NCBI GenBank assembly: GCA_034440635.1
Contig: JAOTON010001028.1
Location: forward strand, 1,899,501 to 1,963,500
Source: Lepas anatifera
Taxonomy: Eukaryota > Arthropoda > Thecostraca > Lepadidae
DNA: 64,000 nt
Direction: 5' to 3'
This document shows, one piece after another, positions 24,245 through 37,205 of the stretch. The stretch's first letter is position 1. Each line of letters opens with the position of its first letter. The notes under the pieces were generated by a model, which saw only the letters and a list, made by a program, of their open reading frames with translations, was not told the DNA's origin and ran no database searches. A program made the position numbers and the translations under genes.

Positions 24245-25350
24245 GAGTTGATAACGTGATTTCCTGAGCAGCTCTGGGGCCCTCAGGTAAGCTGGGCCCG
24301 CCGAGGCTGATGAAGACCCCTGAGCTGGTATGGGGCTCCTGAGCTAATTAAGTGCTTCCTGACTTGATCTGGTACCCCTGAGCTGGTCGGGACCACTGAG
24401 CTAATTCCTTGTCCCCTGAGCTGATAAGGTGCTCCCTGAGCTGATCTAGGCCCCTGCTCTGGTCTAGGGGATAGGAGCTGATCTGGGCCCCCGAGCTGAT
24501 AGATCCTGGTGCCCCCTGAACAGATATGTTGCCGCCTGAGCTGAAATAATGCACCCTGAGTCGATTTCCTGAGCCCTTATTGTGCCTCCTGAACTCATAT
24601 TATGCCCTCTGAGCTAGTCGGGTGCCCCTGAGCTAATCAGGTGCCCCTTAAGCTGATCTGAGCCTCCTGGGTTGATAAAATGATATCCTGAGAAGGTCTG
24701 GGCCCCTGAGCTGGTATGGGGCTCCTGAGCTGATTAAGAGCCTCCTGACTTGATCTGGTACCCTGAGTTGATCTGGGCAACGTCTTGGTCGTTCTGGTGC
24801 CCCCTGAACCATAATTGTTCCTCCTGAGCCCATATGATGCCACCCGAACTATTCCGATCCCTCTTGAGCTAATTTGGTGCCCTTTGAGCTAATCTGGTAC
24901 CCTTTGAGCTCAACTGGGCCTCCTGATTTGATTACGTGATTTCCTGAGCAGCTCTGGGCTCCTGAGCTGATCGGGATCCCTGAGTTGATAAAAGGTTCCT
25001 AAGCTGATTTAGTGTCCATTGATCTTGTCCCCTGACCTAACTTATAGCCCCTGAATTGATTGGAGGCCCAAGATCGGATCTGGCTCCTGGGGGTACCCTG
25101 AGCTGGTCTTGGCGCTGAGCCTGTTAGAGTTCTCCAAGTTGGCCTGAGGCCGCTTGAGGTGATCGGGCGCCTTAAAATGTTACGGGGCTCATTGAGCTGG
25201 TTCATGGCCCTATGAGCCTACCTGGGGCTCGTTAAGCTAATCTGATAACCCCATCTCTAGGGACCACTGAGCTTGTCTAGTCTTTTGGGCGAAGCATGAG
25301 CTGCGCTGGGGAGCTCTGGTTAATATCAGAGGTCCCTGAGCTGATCTTAA
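24245..25350. repeat. ~20-bp minisatellite, CCCCTGAGCTGATCTGG variant (inner left arm and spacer)
   Basis: Diverged tandem units of about 20 bp on the core CCCCTGAGCTGAT. The part up to ~25005 is mirrored in the right arm (25610-26385); the rest lies in the unpaired spacer. The central hairpin of the giant palindrome is therefore made of minisatellite. Confidence 0.85.
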
Positions 25351-25609
25351 ATAGGCAGAGAATAAGAATACAAGGCCAACTCCCATAATCTCGGGATGCC
25401 ACTGAGCTAGTCTAGTCCCTGGAGGCACAACTGGGGATAGAGCAAGATAGAGCAAAACGAATTAAACTGTATGAATCCTCGCAGCAAGCCGAATCGAATG
25501 ATATATAACTTGACCTTGCTAGGTCAAATCAAGGATTTAACCTGAACTGAGGTCAGGTCAGGGTCAAATTACAAAAAAATGCATACCATTAGAACCGCAA
25601 ATCCTTTTA
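25006..25609. other. Spacer of the giant inverted repeat
   Basis: Unpaired centre: diverged minisatellite on its left, then AT-richer sequence with several AGGTCA strings (25510-25570). No coding region found. Confidence 0.7.
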
Positions 25610-28600
25610 TCAGCAGGAACCTTTTATCCGCTCAGGGATCCCGATCAGCTCAGGAGCCCAGAGCTGCTCAGGAAATCACGTAATCAACTCAGGAGGCCCA
25701 GGTGAGCTCAAAGGGTACCAGATTAGCTCAAAGGGCACCAAATTAGCTCAAGAGGGATCAGAATAGCTCGGGTGGCATCATATGGGCTCAGGAGGAACAA
25801 TTATGGCTCAAAGGGCACCAGAACGACCAAGACGTTGCCCAGATTAGCTCAGGGTACCAGATCAAGTCAGGAGGTTCTTAATCAGCTCAGGAGCCCCATA
25901 CCAGCCCAGGGGCCCAGACCTTCTCAGGATATCATTTTATCAACCCAGGAGGCTCAGATCAGCTTAAAGGGTACCTGATTAGCTCAGGGGGCACCCGACT
26001 AGCTCAGAGGGCATAATATGAGTTCAGGAGGCACAATAAGGGCTCAGGAGATCGACTCAGGGTGCATTATTTCAGCTCAGGCGGCAACATATCTGTTCAG
26101 GGGACACCAGATCTATCAGCTCGGGGGCCCAGATCAGCCTCCTATCCCCTAGACCAGAGCAGGGGCCTAGATCAGCTCAGGGAGCACCTTATCAGCTCAG
26201 GGGACAAGGAATTAGCTCAGTGGTCCCGACCAGCTCAGGGGTACCAGATCAAGTCAGGAAGCACTTTATTAGCTCAGGAGCCCCATACCAGCTCAAGGGT
26301 CCTCATCAGCCTCGGCGGGCCCAGCTCAGCTGAGGGCCCCAGAGCTGCTCAGGAAATCACGTTATCAACTCGGGAGGCTCAGATTAGCTTATTTGCGTAT
26401 CTACTTGCTTTTTTATTATCAGAGAGACGCTTCCTGTCAGCATAATGACAGCTCTTTTTGTGAAAATACCGATTCTGACATCAGGGATGCCACTTATTTC
26501 TCTAACTGACAATTTCCTGATAATGCGCCATCGCAGATTGTTTGAAAAACGTCACCGTGGCGAACCTTTGTGAAATTTGATCTTATCTCCCATTCAACAT
26601 AGCATAAATTGTTTGCAATATTATCTTGGAAAATGATGCACCCTGCATATTCTGTACTCAAATCACTGCGAGTCCTTTTTGCTGGCGTGCTGAGCAACTG
26701 TCTTTCGTTTCTCGGGTAATAGTGACATTTTTGTCGCCTTTTTTGCGCTCATCAGAGCTGCTAGGACATAAACGTTATTTTTTAAGGCTATGCATCTTGG
26801 TTCCAAGACTCTTTCTACAAAAAACGCAGCTAAAATATGATAGATCATGATGTTTTAAGCAGGTCCCGCAATGTAATATCTATTCAGGACCCAAAGTCTA
26901 TCAGCAAACACAACATTCCATCGCTTCAAATCCATTCTAACCTCGAGCTACTCGTGTGAGACATGTATACAATACATCAACCCTGCGCACGTGGATTCAC
27001 TTTTTTGCAGTGCCTCAGTAACAACACCATTGGAGATGACCTAGAAAATAAAATATTTCAACATTTCTAAGCCTAACGTCTTACTTCCTAACTGACGAGA
27101 TGTTCAATGTCGGTATTGTCCGCTGGCGTCTTTCTCATGTTTGTTAGTGATTCGCCATTTACAAGCTTCCCGCGCTATTTCTTTCGGTAACCTTTTTTTT
27201 GAAAAAAGTTCAAAGTCCACCTTAGTTAGCGACAGAAGCAAGCATGGTCTGGCATTTGCATGTAATGTATCTTTGGACGTGGGCTATGAAGGTCAAATGT
27301 GGGTAATGATCTTTTGATCTCAACTCCTAGGGTTTGGTGCTACAATGGAAGAGACCGGGCAAACACGGGGCTACCCCGCGCTACTGTTCATACCAGGGAA
27401 CATATGCTTAGGCGCACAGCATACCTCTTCAGTTTTCAGACGGAGCTGCGATGCGGCACATAATAACTACAGGCGGACCAAATTACTACCAAACATCACT
27501 GCCAATAAGGGTACTGCAGTGCGCTACATTTTGCATTGGACCACGCATATACATGTGTTTTGATGAATGGCCATAACTTTTGCAATAGTCATTGTAGTCT
27601 CACAAAACGTTGTGTTAATATATCAAACATGTGCAGCATTACATCTGCAAAATTTAGTGTTTGTTAAATGAACTGCGGTTAATCTACTTGAGTTTAACTG
27701 AAAGGGGTGTAACTATGTCCCTCAGGCGATGTTGCGCGTGCTGGAGTATTGGGCAGAACACCCATTGCGCAATTTCCTATATAATATGGAGAACAATGGT
27801 CGATTTCAATCAGAAAGATACCATTTGAAACTATTTGCTTATCCAATCAGTTCTTACCAGCACTGAAGCAAGAAGCTAACATCCCGGACAAAGTTCCCCA
27901 ATTGGCTTGAAAACAGTGCATTTGCACGCGCTCAGATATTACGTCATAACTTAATAACTCTTCTAGGTGTCTAAACAATTTTTTGTGCAATTATACTGAA
28001 CATGTTAAGCGGCATGTGTGCAAAGTTTCACGGCTGTTCGTTTAGCCCATACAGAGATACAGGTTTTGAGCCAGAAGGGGGTGTTAACGTACACCCCTTT
28101 CGCGGAGCTGCACGTGCCAAAAATGACGTGATAGGACCAAACCAGAATACAGAAACTGACATGTGTAGAAGCAATGTATTTTGATCTTGAAAATAACATT
28201 ATGTTTTTTGCTACCAACGCACACTGGGGCAAATGGGCTTCAAAATAGGCCAAAACCTCGTAACTAAAAAAATACTTTGATAAGGAATACTTTTTTGTGC
28301 TCAAATGAAAGCTGTTGCTCTAAAATTCATTACCCAGCCATAAAACATTGGGTATATACAGCAGGTCATATCAGATAAACTATTTTTCAAGGTTTATGAA
28401 TATCGGAATTCGATTTCGTTCTTTCCAATTTTGCCACTCAATGAGACAGAATCAGATAAGGCGGGTCCAGTGACGGTTAAAATTTAAGAAAAAAGCAAAA
28501 GTTATATTTCAAAACCGATCCGACATATTCAAGGTCATCATAGTTAGAGGTCTTGCTGAGCCTTCACTCTGGTTTAACTATTAAGTACCACATGATAAGT

Positions 28601-29247
28601 AATGGCACAAATTCACTCTTTCACTATTTGACATCTTTAAATCCAGTACCGAACCATATCGAAACTTCTCGGGTCATGTGCGGGAGCTGCATTTATTGAC
28701 ACAATAATGTTAAGCGCGATTCCAGGGAATGATTACCGTCACTCTTCTCATAAAATGAGCACAAACATGCGGAAATAGACAACACATCAAGCTCACAGGT
28801 AATGTTCATTAAATCATGTAACCTCTTTTGCATCTTTGTGTAACCATCCTATTTAATATCCCGCGTCCCTTTATCCAGTCTGCTATCCATTAACCCCGAG
28901 AATTATCATTGAAGTCGAGGTAAGTTCTTGAAGCAGTCTCACATCCAAGTACCCACTCATGCACCATTGAATTATTAATGGTTAGTGCCACTATCTTTCC
29001 GCTTATAAAGAGGGTTACTGCCAGACTCGAAACCTCCGTTGTCATGGGCTTTCTGGATTTATTTTATACCATCGGAGATCATGTTACCACGAGCTCATTG
29101 GTGATAAGCAGGTAAGGGTACTGATCAGTGATTGTCAACCATAGATGTCTTTCTGGTATGATATTGCCTGAATGCAAGGTCATTTCTATTCCTTGCCTGC
29201 TGGGCCTCCTCCATGTATGCTCCTGTGGAAACTTTCAGGCTCTCAGT

Positions 29248-29477
29248 CATAAGCGTCGCCACCGGCAAAGAAGTGGGGGGGCAGCCAAACTTCAAACTGA
29301 CGCTGACAAAAAACTTTCCACGTAAGGACCAAATACTGTTCGAATTTGGGCTCCTCGTTGCCTTCTGCAGTGGCTGGTTATAAGAATGTCCGATTTTCTC
29401 CCATTTTGACTGAGATCAGAAAATTTTGTACCAAAAAGTGGGGGCCAGGCCCCTGGCCCCCGGTGGCGACGCCCCTG
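29248..29477. mobile_element. hAT-type MITE inside the Transib-like element
   Basis: Ends CATAAGCGTCGCCACCGG (decayed) and CCGGTGGCGACGCCCCTG are inverted; perfect 8-bp TSD CTCTCAGT at 29240-29247 and 29478-29485. 230 bp, non-coding. Confidence 0.85.
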
Positions 29478-29624
29478 CTCTCAGTAACATCTTCCCCGTG
29501 CATTTGCACCTTATGTATGGTTGCCGGCATGCTGTACCATGGGTACACGTTTACAAACAGCCTCGCTGTCTCTGGAGCATAGGCCGGATACTTCTCAATT
29601 TCGATTGTTGATGATGATGATGAT

Positions 29625-29807
29625 CAGGGACGTAGCCAATGTGGAGCAGGGACAGCCGCCCCTGAGGGTCCGAAGGGTCCCCTAAGGACACGATTCTGTA
29701 ACAAGCATGACTCTTTTTACCCATCGGGGTCCTTTTGGCGCTGTCGCAGGGGCCCTTTTCAGGGCGCGGCCCCCCCCACCCCGAGTGAAATCCTGGCTAC
29801 GCCCCTG
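29625..29807. mobile_element. hAT-type MITE, CAGGGGCGTAGCC family
   Basis: Ends CAGGGACGTAGCCA and TGGCTACGCCCCTG; TSD ATGATGAT at 29617-29624 and 29808-29815. The target is a GAT-repeat microsatellite, so the TSD alone is weak here, but end structure and homology to 4236-4493 and 45496-47634 are clear. 183 bp. Confidence 0.88.
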
Positions 29808-31261
29808 ATGATGATAGTGCGCCTAATATTACCGAAAACCTTTGTAGCAGATCCAGGCTTACCCCAGTAGCCTCGTTGAACTGTCGGACATTCCCGAAAG
29901 AACGGCGCGTTTTGTTTCCTTCATTAGCTGTGCCGTTGCCCCCCCTCCCGCCTTTGGCTGATCGACGACCAGACTCATGGTAGCACGAAAACATTCCTGT
30001 AAATATCTTTAGTTTAACAGCGTCCTTCTGGTCGTCGTTTTGAGCTCTCCATGAACAAATGGGTGACTCTTCTCTGATCTTCCCTCATCCTCAGTGCGCG
30101 TGTTAAAATCGGTTTTTGCACAGATTGACTCTCTGCCCAGCGTCTTGCAATTCCGCCTTCCCCTGTCACGCCTCGACCACGGCGCCCTGTCAGCCGTCCT
30201 TACTCCATTTGCCGCGCAACATGAGCCGACGGCCGCCGTAGCCGCCGGCCTCACCGCGCTACTTGGACTACATTGCCGCACAAAAAGTGACATATCTCCC
30301 CTGGGACAACTGATGCCGAGCTAATTTTTTCACGGCTGGCTAGAAGACACAACATTGCATCACTACATATAAATTTCTAAGTGAAACTCGCTGTGCGTTT
30401 TTTCCGCAGGTCTAACGAAGTTTAGGATTTGAGAATAAGTTAGAAGCTTTACATGTCCTAATAGTTACAAGTACTATCAGGCTATTATTGCCAAATTTCG
30501 TATTTTTCAACATTGAGTGTCTTCAGGGCGTTCCCAGCTTTCCATTGATATAAATATATAACGGTTTTGTGACTGCGACCATGGTTGATAATGCATCAGA
30601 AAGTGTACCTCATTACGAGTCAACTTGACGGCGAGCTGCAGCGTGATTAATCCGCTGTGTTCCAGCATCTGTGCAAGCGGCTAAAGAAGAGAAAAATGGA
30701 TACAATTATGTTTTTCCGAGGTTTTGGACATTTCTCTGTCAGAGCCAAACAATTAAGTCCGATTTTGAAGATGTCAAAATCGGAGGTTTTGGCCGGTTTT
30801 GGAGGCCATTTGCCCCAGTGTGCAACGGTCTTTTTAGCTTAGTTATAAGCCGTTTAAGTCCAAGAGGCAAGGGCCGATTTTGCGCGTGCATCCTTTGACA
30901 AATGCACCTCCTGCGGACAACGAGTAGGCGCTGTATCGGTTGTCCACCCAAGGTCATGATCCTGAATCTTTAGGGATTTCATTTCTGTGCAACAACCTTT
31001 TACAACACGCCGGACAGCTTTTGGCACTTTTGCCCCCGGGTATCCACTCCACGTTGACGCCAGACCCCTCTCACCGGCGCGTGTTAAAGCGAAAACCTGT
31101 TAAAAATGCAGCGCTTTTCAACATTATGCCACTCGTCACCTACATGGCACAGCTTATTTTATCAACCAGAGTTTGAGTGTTATCTCATAACCATTGGCCT
31201 GGCAGCTGGAACATTGTGCTTATTACTGACTTAACGTCGACCCTGCCCTGATCCCAGAGTA

Positions 31262-34200
31262 ATGCTAGGAGACAGCCAGATTCCGTTTAAACCGGTTGCT
31301 AGATTTCTTGGAATCTTTCTCGACAGGCGCCTGACCTATACCTTTCACCTTAGAAAACTTCGAGACAGGTGCTTTAGATCCTTAAATACTCTCAAATGCG
31401 TATCCAGGACATCATATGGGGCGGATAGGAAAACTCTGCTCTTCTATATCGCTCACTCATTCGCTCCAAAATAGACTATGCTTGTTTTGTGTACGATTCG
31501 GCGTCTGACTCCGCGAAGCGCTGCTTGGATACCATCCACCATAGTGCTGTTCGTATCGCTACAGGTGCTTTTCGCACCACACCGACAAGCAGCCTGCTTG
31601 TCGAAGCGAATGAACCTCCACTGGCGATGCGGCGTCGCCTTCTTGGCCAGAGGTACGCATACAAGCTGGCACAACTTCCGAACCACCCAACATATAAGAT
31701 GGTCTTTTCGCGCCGAGTTGTGCAGCTTTTTGATGACCTTCGCAGGGGATTGCCTTTCTGTGTTCGTGCGCGAAATTTAGCATTGGAAAGTGGAGTCCAA
31801 CGGCGAATGATTGCCCTTGACGAACCGTCCGAAATCCCACCTTGGCAGATTGCGGAAACTGAGACAGACTCATCTCTTGCTGGTTACGCGAAATCTAGTG
31901 TCCCCCGGTAGAAATGAATGCTCTAGCCTTAGAGCACATTTCACATTACAGTGAATATGTAAAGATATTCACAGATGGGTCGAAGACGAGAGCTGGGGTA
32001 GGATGCTCTTTCGTTGTGGGCCCCACGACCAGAACCTTTTCGCTTCCATCGTATGCATCGGTGTTCACGTCTGAATTGATCGCGATTTCAAAAGCTCTAT
32101 GTTATATTGAAACGTGTGAAGAGAATCGTTTCGTAATTTTTACCGACTCACTCAGCAGCGTGCAGGCATTAAAAATCTTCAACCCGAGCGATGGTCTTGT
32201 GCGTAAGATACGCCTCACGATTAGGGAAAAATCAAAAGAAGATTCAGGTGTGTTGGATACCCAGTAGAGGTGGGAGTTTCAGGCAATTTTGCAGGCCCGG
32301 GCCCGGGCCCGTCCGGCTGCTGATTTTAGAAGCCCGTCACAAGCCCGGTTTGTGGAAGAAATGGATTATCAAGCCCGGGAAGGCCCGGTATCATGGAAAA
32401 CCATTAATGACTATATACAAAATTTATTTACTTTAAAGCTGTTTCAAATATATGTTTTAAGCCAATTTATCCTGTAAAAAGTTTTGGTTTCACCCAAAAC
32501 CATATCAAAAAGGTGCATGTAGCATTAGTAGCCTCAGCTATCTTAATAATTCAGCAGAAAATGATACTGAAAAACACAGTATGAAACATGGCTTGCTTAT
32601 GATGCAAGCTTACTTCAGGAATGACCAGCATCACCTTATAAAAACAAAGGGTATTCTAGATAGAGGTATGCACATGGCAGCTATAAGAATCGGGATGAAA
32701 TAAGTCCACTCATGTCAGACATTTCCTCCATCTTTGCACTTTTATAAATCATTATATGCTGGCACGAGCCTCACAATTGAGTTCCAATAATGTTTATAAA
32801 TAGAGGAGAGAGCAGTGACAAGTTTTCAGCTAAAACTTTTCAGAATATCATGGCGGAATGGCTGTGAAGGAACCAAAACTCCTTCACATTGTCCCTCAAT
32901 TGATACATGTGAACATTTTCTTTTAGTTTAGTCACTAAACAGCTTGAAAGATAGTTAAAAGAATGTTCTGCTTGGGTCAGCCCGGTCTGGAAAGTAGGTA
33001 AGCCAACAGGCCAACATGAACAAGGCCCATCAGCCATATACAATTATCAAACCACCAGCCATAAAGAACTATCTTGATAAGGAACCACTAGTTTTCCACA
33101 GGTTCGCACCAAACATTGAATAAAAATATTGCACCAATCTCCACCAAAAAGTAAATCTGACACAAAAAAACAACTCAATCCCATCCACATCACCATTTGG
33201 GCTTGAACACTATTTCTGTTTGCTTTGTTGTATTTGACGGGCTTGCGCTTAGTAGGTATCTGAAGCGCCGTGCTTGTCTACATTAGAGCAATCATTTATG
33301 AAAACATTTTTCACCAAAATTTACCAGAATAGTAAGTTTATTTCAGCAAAAATATTTCAAGACTTTTGAAAATATATTTTAAAACTTCACAGATTTAAAA
33401 ATAAGCACAAAGTGTGTGGTGCATTTCTTTTGTTCCTGAGAATAGGCCACTTTTTGTGCACTTGTTTGTGGACTTCTTATTCAAAATGTCTAACTTTCAC
33501 AGGGTAGAACCTATGAACATTAGACCCTTTGATCAGTGGACCTTCTGATGTAATCCTTTTGAACCGCGAGATGTGATCCACCTACTGCGATAATACCTTT
33601 AGTGTGGTGGGAGGGAAGTGCTGTTATGTTCAAGTTCAAAGCTTATAATAGAAGTTGTATTTCATAGAGGCCAGGGAAGTATCTCCACAAGGAAAATGCA
33701 ACACATAGTGTCAAGTATATTCATGTTTTGGTGTAATTTCAAAGGTTCCTTCTAAGGCTGACTGCTCTCCCCAGTATCTCCCCACAACTGACTAATTTAT
33801 ATGTTTTGAAGTACTTCGATCAAAAACATGTTTTCTTTGTGGCTATTTCCTTGCTTATACTAGCCCTTTCTGAGTGGATTTTGCATCTTTTGGGCAATGA
33901 AAGAGCAAGATGAAGCTGTGCAAGGGTCAAACTTATCAACATTTGTTCTTGCATCTAGAGTTACCAGGCCAATTTGACAATTATGGGCTCCCACTAGATA
34001 GTTTGTACCTGACATATTTACTTCACCATTTTTCGTAGAGGACATGGGAATGGCTCCATAGATAACATTTTCTTTTTACCTGGAGCAGAAAGCTTCTCGA
34101 AAGAATTTTCTAGCTAGAGCTAGGTGTTAATATCAATATGTTAGCAGCAAATTGGTTAAATGACTTCCTTTGAAATGGTATACTGACAATATGGAAGTAA

Positions 34201-35237
34201 CAAATATGCTATCACAATTTATATTTTGTTCACCCATATATGACTTGAAAATTTTAAAGTAACTAGGATATTCATAAGATGACAGTACGGCATGGATGTG
34301 TGCAACTGCAGGAATTATTCAATATTTGATTTTAAATATTAATTCAGGTTTAAGTAACTTGCTTTTGACCCTGGCATGAGTAACAGATAGAAAGCTAGAG
34401 CTTCATGCTTTTACATTCCTGATGTATGTCTAAAAATATCAAAATTAATTGTAAATGCATTTTCAAAAGCTGCTGGTGCACGAATAAGATTATGTTTCAG
34501 TGGAAAAAACTAGGTCTGTACTGAAAAAGGCTTATTTAACTTACAGAAAATTGACTTGAAGTCCCAGTTTAGTTGAAGCCCGGAATGAGCCTGGGTGAAG
34601 CCCGTTATCAGCCCGACATTGGCTTAAATCAGGCCTTCAGGCCCGGTCAAAGCCCGCGGGCCTGGGCCGGGCTTTTGCCCCGGGCCCCCGGGCCTAGAAA
34701 GTCCCACCTCTAATACCCAGCCATGTAGGAATAGGAGGCAATGAGGCAGCAGATGCAGCGGCAAAGCGTGCAGCGGAAAGAACATGTTCACGTCGACTTC
34801 CAATCCCGGCCAGGGACTTGTTCCCCCATCTATTGTATCACCTCCACAAGGCCTGGCAGCAGTCGTGGGAGGTGCTTGCGAGCAGCAACCTGTTCGAGAT
34901 AAAGCCTGAACTCGGTGAGTGGCAGTGTGCACCGCGCCGATGTCGGCGAGAGGAGGTGGCCCTCTGCAGATTACGTACTGGCCACACATTGGCCACCCAT
35001 CGTTACCTCCTTTGTGGGGAAGCGAGGCCGCCCTGCCTGCGTTGCGGTGCACCCTTGTCAGTCAGGCACGTGCTGACGTCCTGCCCTGGGTATAACGGAG
35101 AGAGAACCACACACTTTGGCGAGAGACAGGAGCCTTTTGCTATGTCAGAGATGGTTGGTCGCGACTCCCGTTTGATCGAACAAGTGCTGACTTTCCTGAA
35201 GGCCATCAATTTTAGAATCATCTATGACCCTGGTTAA
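31262..35237 (+). pseudogene. LINE ORF2 remnant (RT thumb, RNase H, CCHC), I-clade, broken
   Basis: Three frames together encode the C-terminal half of an I-clade polyprotein. 31262-31471 has the RT block ARFLGIFLDRRLTY and SRTSYGADR. After a frameshift, 31489-31911 has VRIATGAFRTT and EANEPPL and ends in a stop. 31914-32256 has the RNase H start (KIFTDGSKT, ELIAISKAL, FTDSLSSV). After the hAT insertion the frame resumes at 34713 with PSHVGIGGNEAADAAAK (RNase H C-terminal catalytic region) and a cysteine-rich CLRCGAPLSVRHVLTSC motif, stopping at 35237. It parallels the intact ORF at 48843-51074 block for block but is diverged, so it is a different, older family member. The catalytic RT core is absent, so it is inactive. 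Confidence 0.92.
32265..34712. mobile_element. hAT element (2.4 kb, TAGAGGTGGG ends) inside LINE RNase H
   Basis: Terminal inverted repeats TAGAGGTGGGA(G/C)TTTC; perfect 8-bp TSD ATACCCAG (32257-32264 and 34713-34720). Subterminal regions hold clustered AAGCCCG/GGCCCG repeats on both sides (32300-32395 and 34565-34695), as expected of hAT transposase-binding regions. The AT-rich interior has no recognisable transposase. A ~145-bp internal stretch (33950-34095) is shared with 57750-57885. It breaks the LINE codon series just at the conserved W-(I/V)-P-S-H block. Confidence 0.9.
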
Positions 35238-36003
35238 GCACAACATGCTCTGTGAGGATCTCAGATGAACACTGTTTGGCACACTGTAGCTTAATGCCTT
35301 GTACACATACCCTGGGGGTTCTCCGGGTGACGCTGCGCGGAGGGCTGCCTGGCGCGGAGCGCCCGACTCCCCTGTGGAGTCTCACGCCCCGTGCTGGGAC
35401 TACACTGCCGTCCGGCGGAGGGCGGGCGTGGATCACATGAAAATGTGGCTTGCGCTCGTCTTCCGTAGGAGGGCAGCGCAGGGGAATCCGCCTGGGTGCC
35501 CAGCTGTTTGCTGGGCGCCCGGGCGGACTCAGGGACTCCCCGTACTCCCGGGCCCCCTGGGTCCGGGGGTACGGAGGTGGGCGTCGGAACTGATGCCCCG
35601 ACGCCTCGTGCCGGGCGCACTCTGCGCGGCGTTACCTAGTGGATCTTGTGGGGTGTCGGTTTTTTCAGTACAGGAGGGACTGATGTTAGTAGTGTGTGCA
35701 CTTCTCTGTTTGCTTTGCCATTCACCCGCACAGCGAGGTATTGACACCGAAAGGGGCAATGAGTCTCTGAATCACGTGTTCTTCTTATTCCAGATGGAAC
35801 ACTTTTAGCGACTGTGCTGTTTTGGGCGCTATATGGCCTTGCCAAGCTGGTGCGCCCCTTAAGCCCAAATAACTAACTAACTAACTCAGCTATATGCGAT
35901 TCTGTTCATCACAATTCTGCATTTTATGGGTTTACACACACCGCTAATGAAACCTTGAAATAAAATCGTATCGTTTGCATTAGGTATCGTTATATCCGAA
36001 ACC

Positions 36004-37205
36004 TTAACCTTCGCCCGGGTGGGGGGTCTTTTTAGACCCCCATCGGGTTTTTCCGCAGTGACCAAAAAACGGCGGCGCGCAGCGCCGCCAAACTTGGTCT
36101 AGCTGTTCGTTCATCATTTTTACATCTTTCCTGAAAATTTTGGCTCAAGGTCATATCAGGTCAGGTCACCAGGCCAGGTGAAGTGACCTCACCTCAAAAA
36201 ATACTTAGGACCGCATAACTAAAAGAAGGGTTAATCGATCAAGTTGAAACTCATACCACATATTGGGCCCAACAGGAGCTACAACATTTGTTCCGGGATT
36301 TTTAATATTGGTGACCTAAGGTCATGTGCAGAGCATGACCTCCCCATTGTCAATACATGGGGAAAATCACGAAATGAGCTCTTCTCAGTAAGTATGGATG
36401 TAATCAACTTCAAACATCGGTTGCGACTTGCTCTTAGCCCATTTCTGAAGCTGATGCCAAAATTTTTTGATTTTGACCTTTAAAGTTCACCTTAGGTCAA
36501 ATAAGCATTTTTTGGTGTTTTCCTCTATAAAATTTGAATAAACTAAGATAGAGCTTTTATTTTGTCACCAAAGTGTTTGTATAGTCACTAGAAGTCAAAT
36601 GATATACATCATGACTATACCAGGTCAAGTTGGGTCAGACCCTTGACCTGGGTCAGGTCAAATTCTTAAATTTGACCTGGCATAGCAATATCATATATCA
36701 TTCGATTCGTATTGACAAGAGAATTGCAATGGTGCATAAACTATGGATGTATCTTGTTTGGTTTGGAAGCTATTAGCGAAAAAGTAAACGCCCTTATGCA
36801 TGGGTGGCTATGGACATTCCCAAGAATATGCCCAATATTTAGTGACCTGTAGCTCCCTAGGCTTTGACATGACACGAACATGAATGCCACTGTAATGAAA
36901 GCGCATCTCAAGAGCTTTCGAATGGTGTTAGAAAAATGTTTCGAGCTATCATAGTTTCTGAGATATATGAGGTTTTCTTAGTACACACCTCATATTAGCG
37001 ATTTTGACCTATTTTGACCTCTGGTGACCTTGATATTGACCTGACAAGAAAAATGACCAAAGTATTTTCGATATCATTTTCGAAGAGCTTTCGATTGCCC
37101 TTTTGCGCTTTTTCTAGCTCTCTTAGTTTTTGAGATCGTGGGGGGTCTTTTTTAGCCCCCACCAGGGCGAAGGTGGCTCGTACCCGCCACCGGGGCAAGG
37201 GTTAA
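36004..37205. mobile_element. piggyBac-like TTAA element P1
   Basis: Bounded by TTAA on both sides (36004-36007 and 37202-37205), with inverted ends TTAACC(C)TT(C/G)(G/C)CCC that also match the other P copies. The interior has AGGTCA/TGACCT-rich sequence and no ORF, so it is non-autonomous. The left palindrome arm (around 20490) has the uninserted equivalent. TTAA TSD plus CC-starting termini point to piggyBac. Confidence 0.75.

Larger units (their letters stand above)
19089..25005 (+). repeat. Left arm of the giant inverted repeat
   Basis: Pieces homologous (inverted) to the right arm: 19089-~19370 with ~38390-38670; ~20240-20630 with ~35890-36003 plus 37206-~37450; ~20640-20719 with ~31045-31130; 22181-25005 with 25610-28214 plus 30828-31044. 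Segment ~19370-20235 has no clear partner in the right arm but is repeated inverted at ~21310-22110. Insertion E (20720-22180) is specific to this arm. Confidence 0.8.
28220..30822. mobile_element. Transib-like TIR element (2.6 kb, non-autonomous)
   Basis: Terminal inverted repeats start CACACTGGGGCAAATGG and stay similar for about 40 bp (both reach GGCCAAAACCTC). The flanking 5-bp direct repeat is CAACG (28215-28219, 30823-30827). The left palindrome arm has the single uninserted CAACG (as CGTTG, 22397-22401). A CAC... end with a GC-rich 5-bp TSD is characteristic of the Transib/ProtoRAG group, whose ends resemble RAG heptamers (CACAGTG). No transposase is recognised in the interior. It carries two hAT MITEs. 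Confidence 0.75.
31150..35886 (+). mobile_element. I-clade LINE copy, 5'-truncated, split by a hAT element
   Basis: Contains RT C-terminus, RNase H and zinc-finger coding remnants (31262-35237), a 3' UTR and a 3' tail of (AACT)n ending near 35886. The left edge is approximate; CAGCT occurs near both edges (31150 and 35887) and is a candidate TSD. It lies inside the right palindrome arm, whose homology resumes at about 35890. Confidence 0.75.

Noticed and set aside
24637..25978. Matching 68-codon ORFs in both palindrome arms (24637-24843 minus, 25772-25978 plus)
   Set aside because: Both are translations of the ~20-bp minisatellite and are conserved only because the arms are inverted copies.
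29128..30324. Transposase in the Transib-like element
   Set aside because: The frames in the interior are short (up to 99 codons), show no DDE-type or RAG1-like motif that I recognise, and partly overlap the nested MITEs.
20640..31110. Assembly artefact as explanation for the large palindrome
   Set aside because: The arms differ by many substitutions and carry different insertions with clean empty sites opposite, which a false inverted join would not create.
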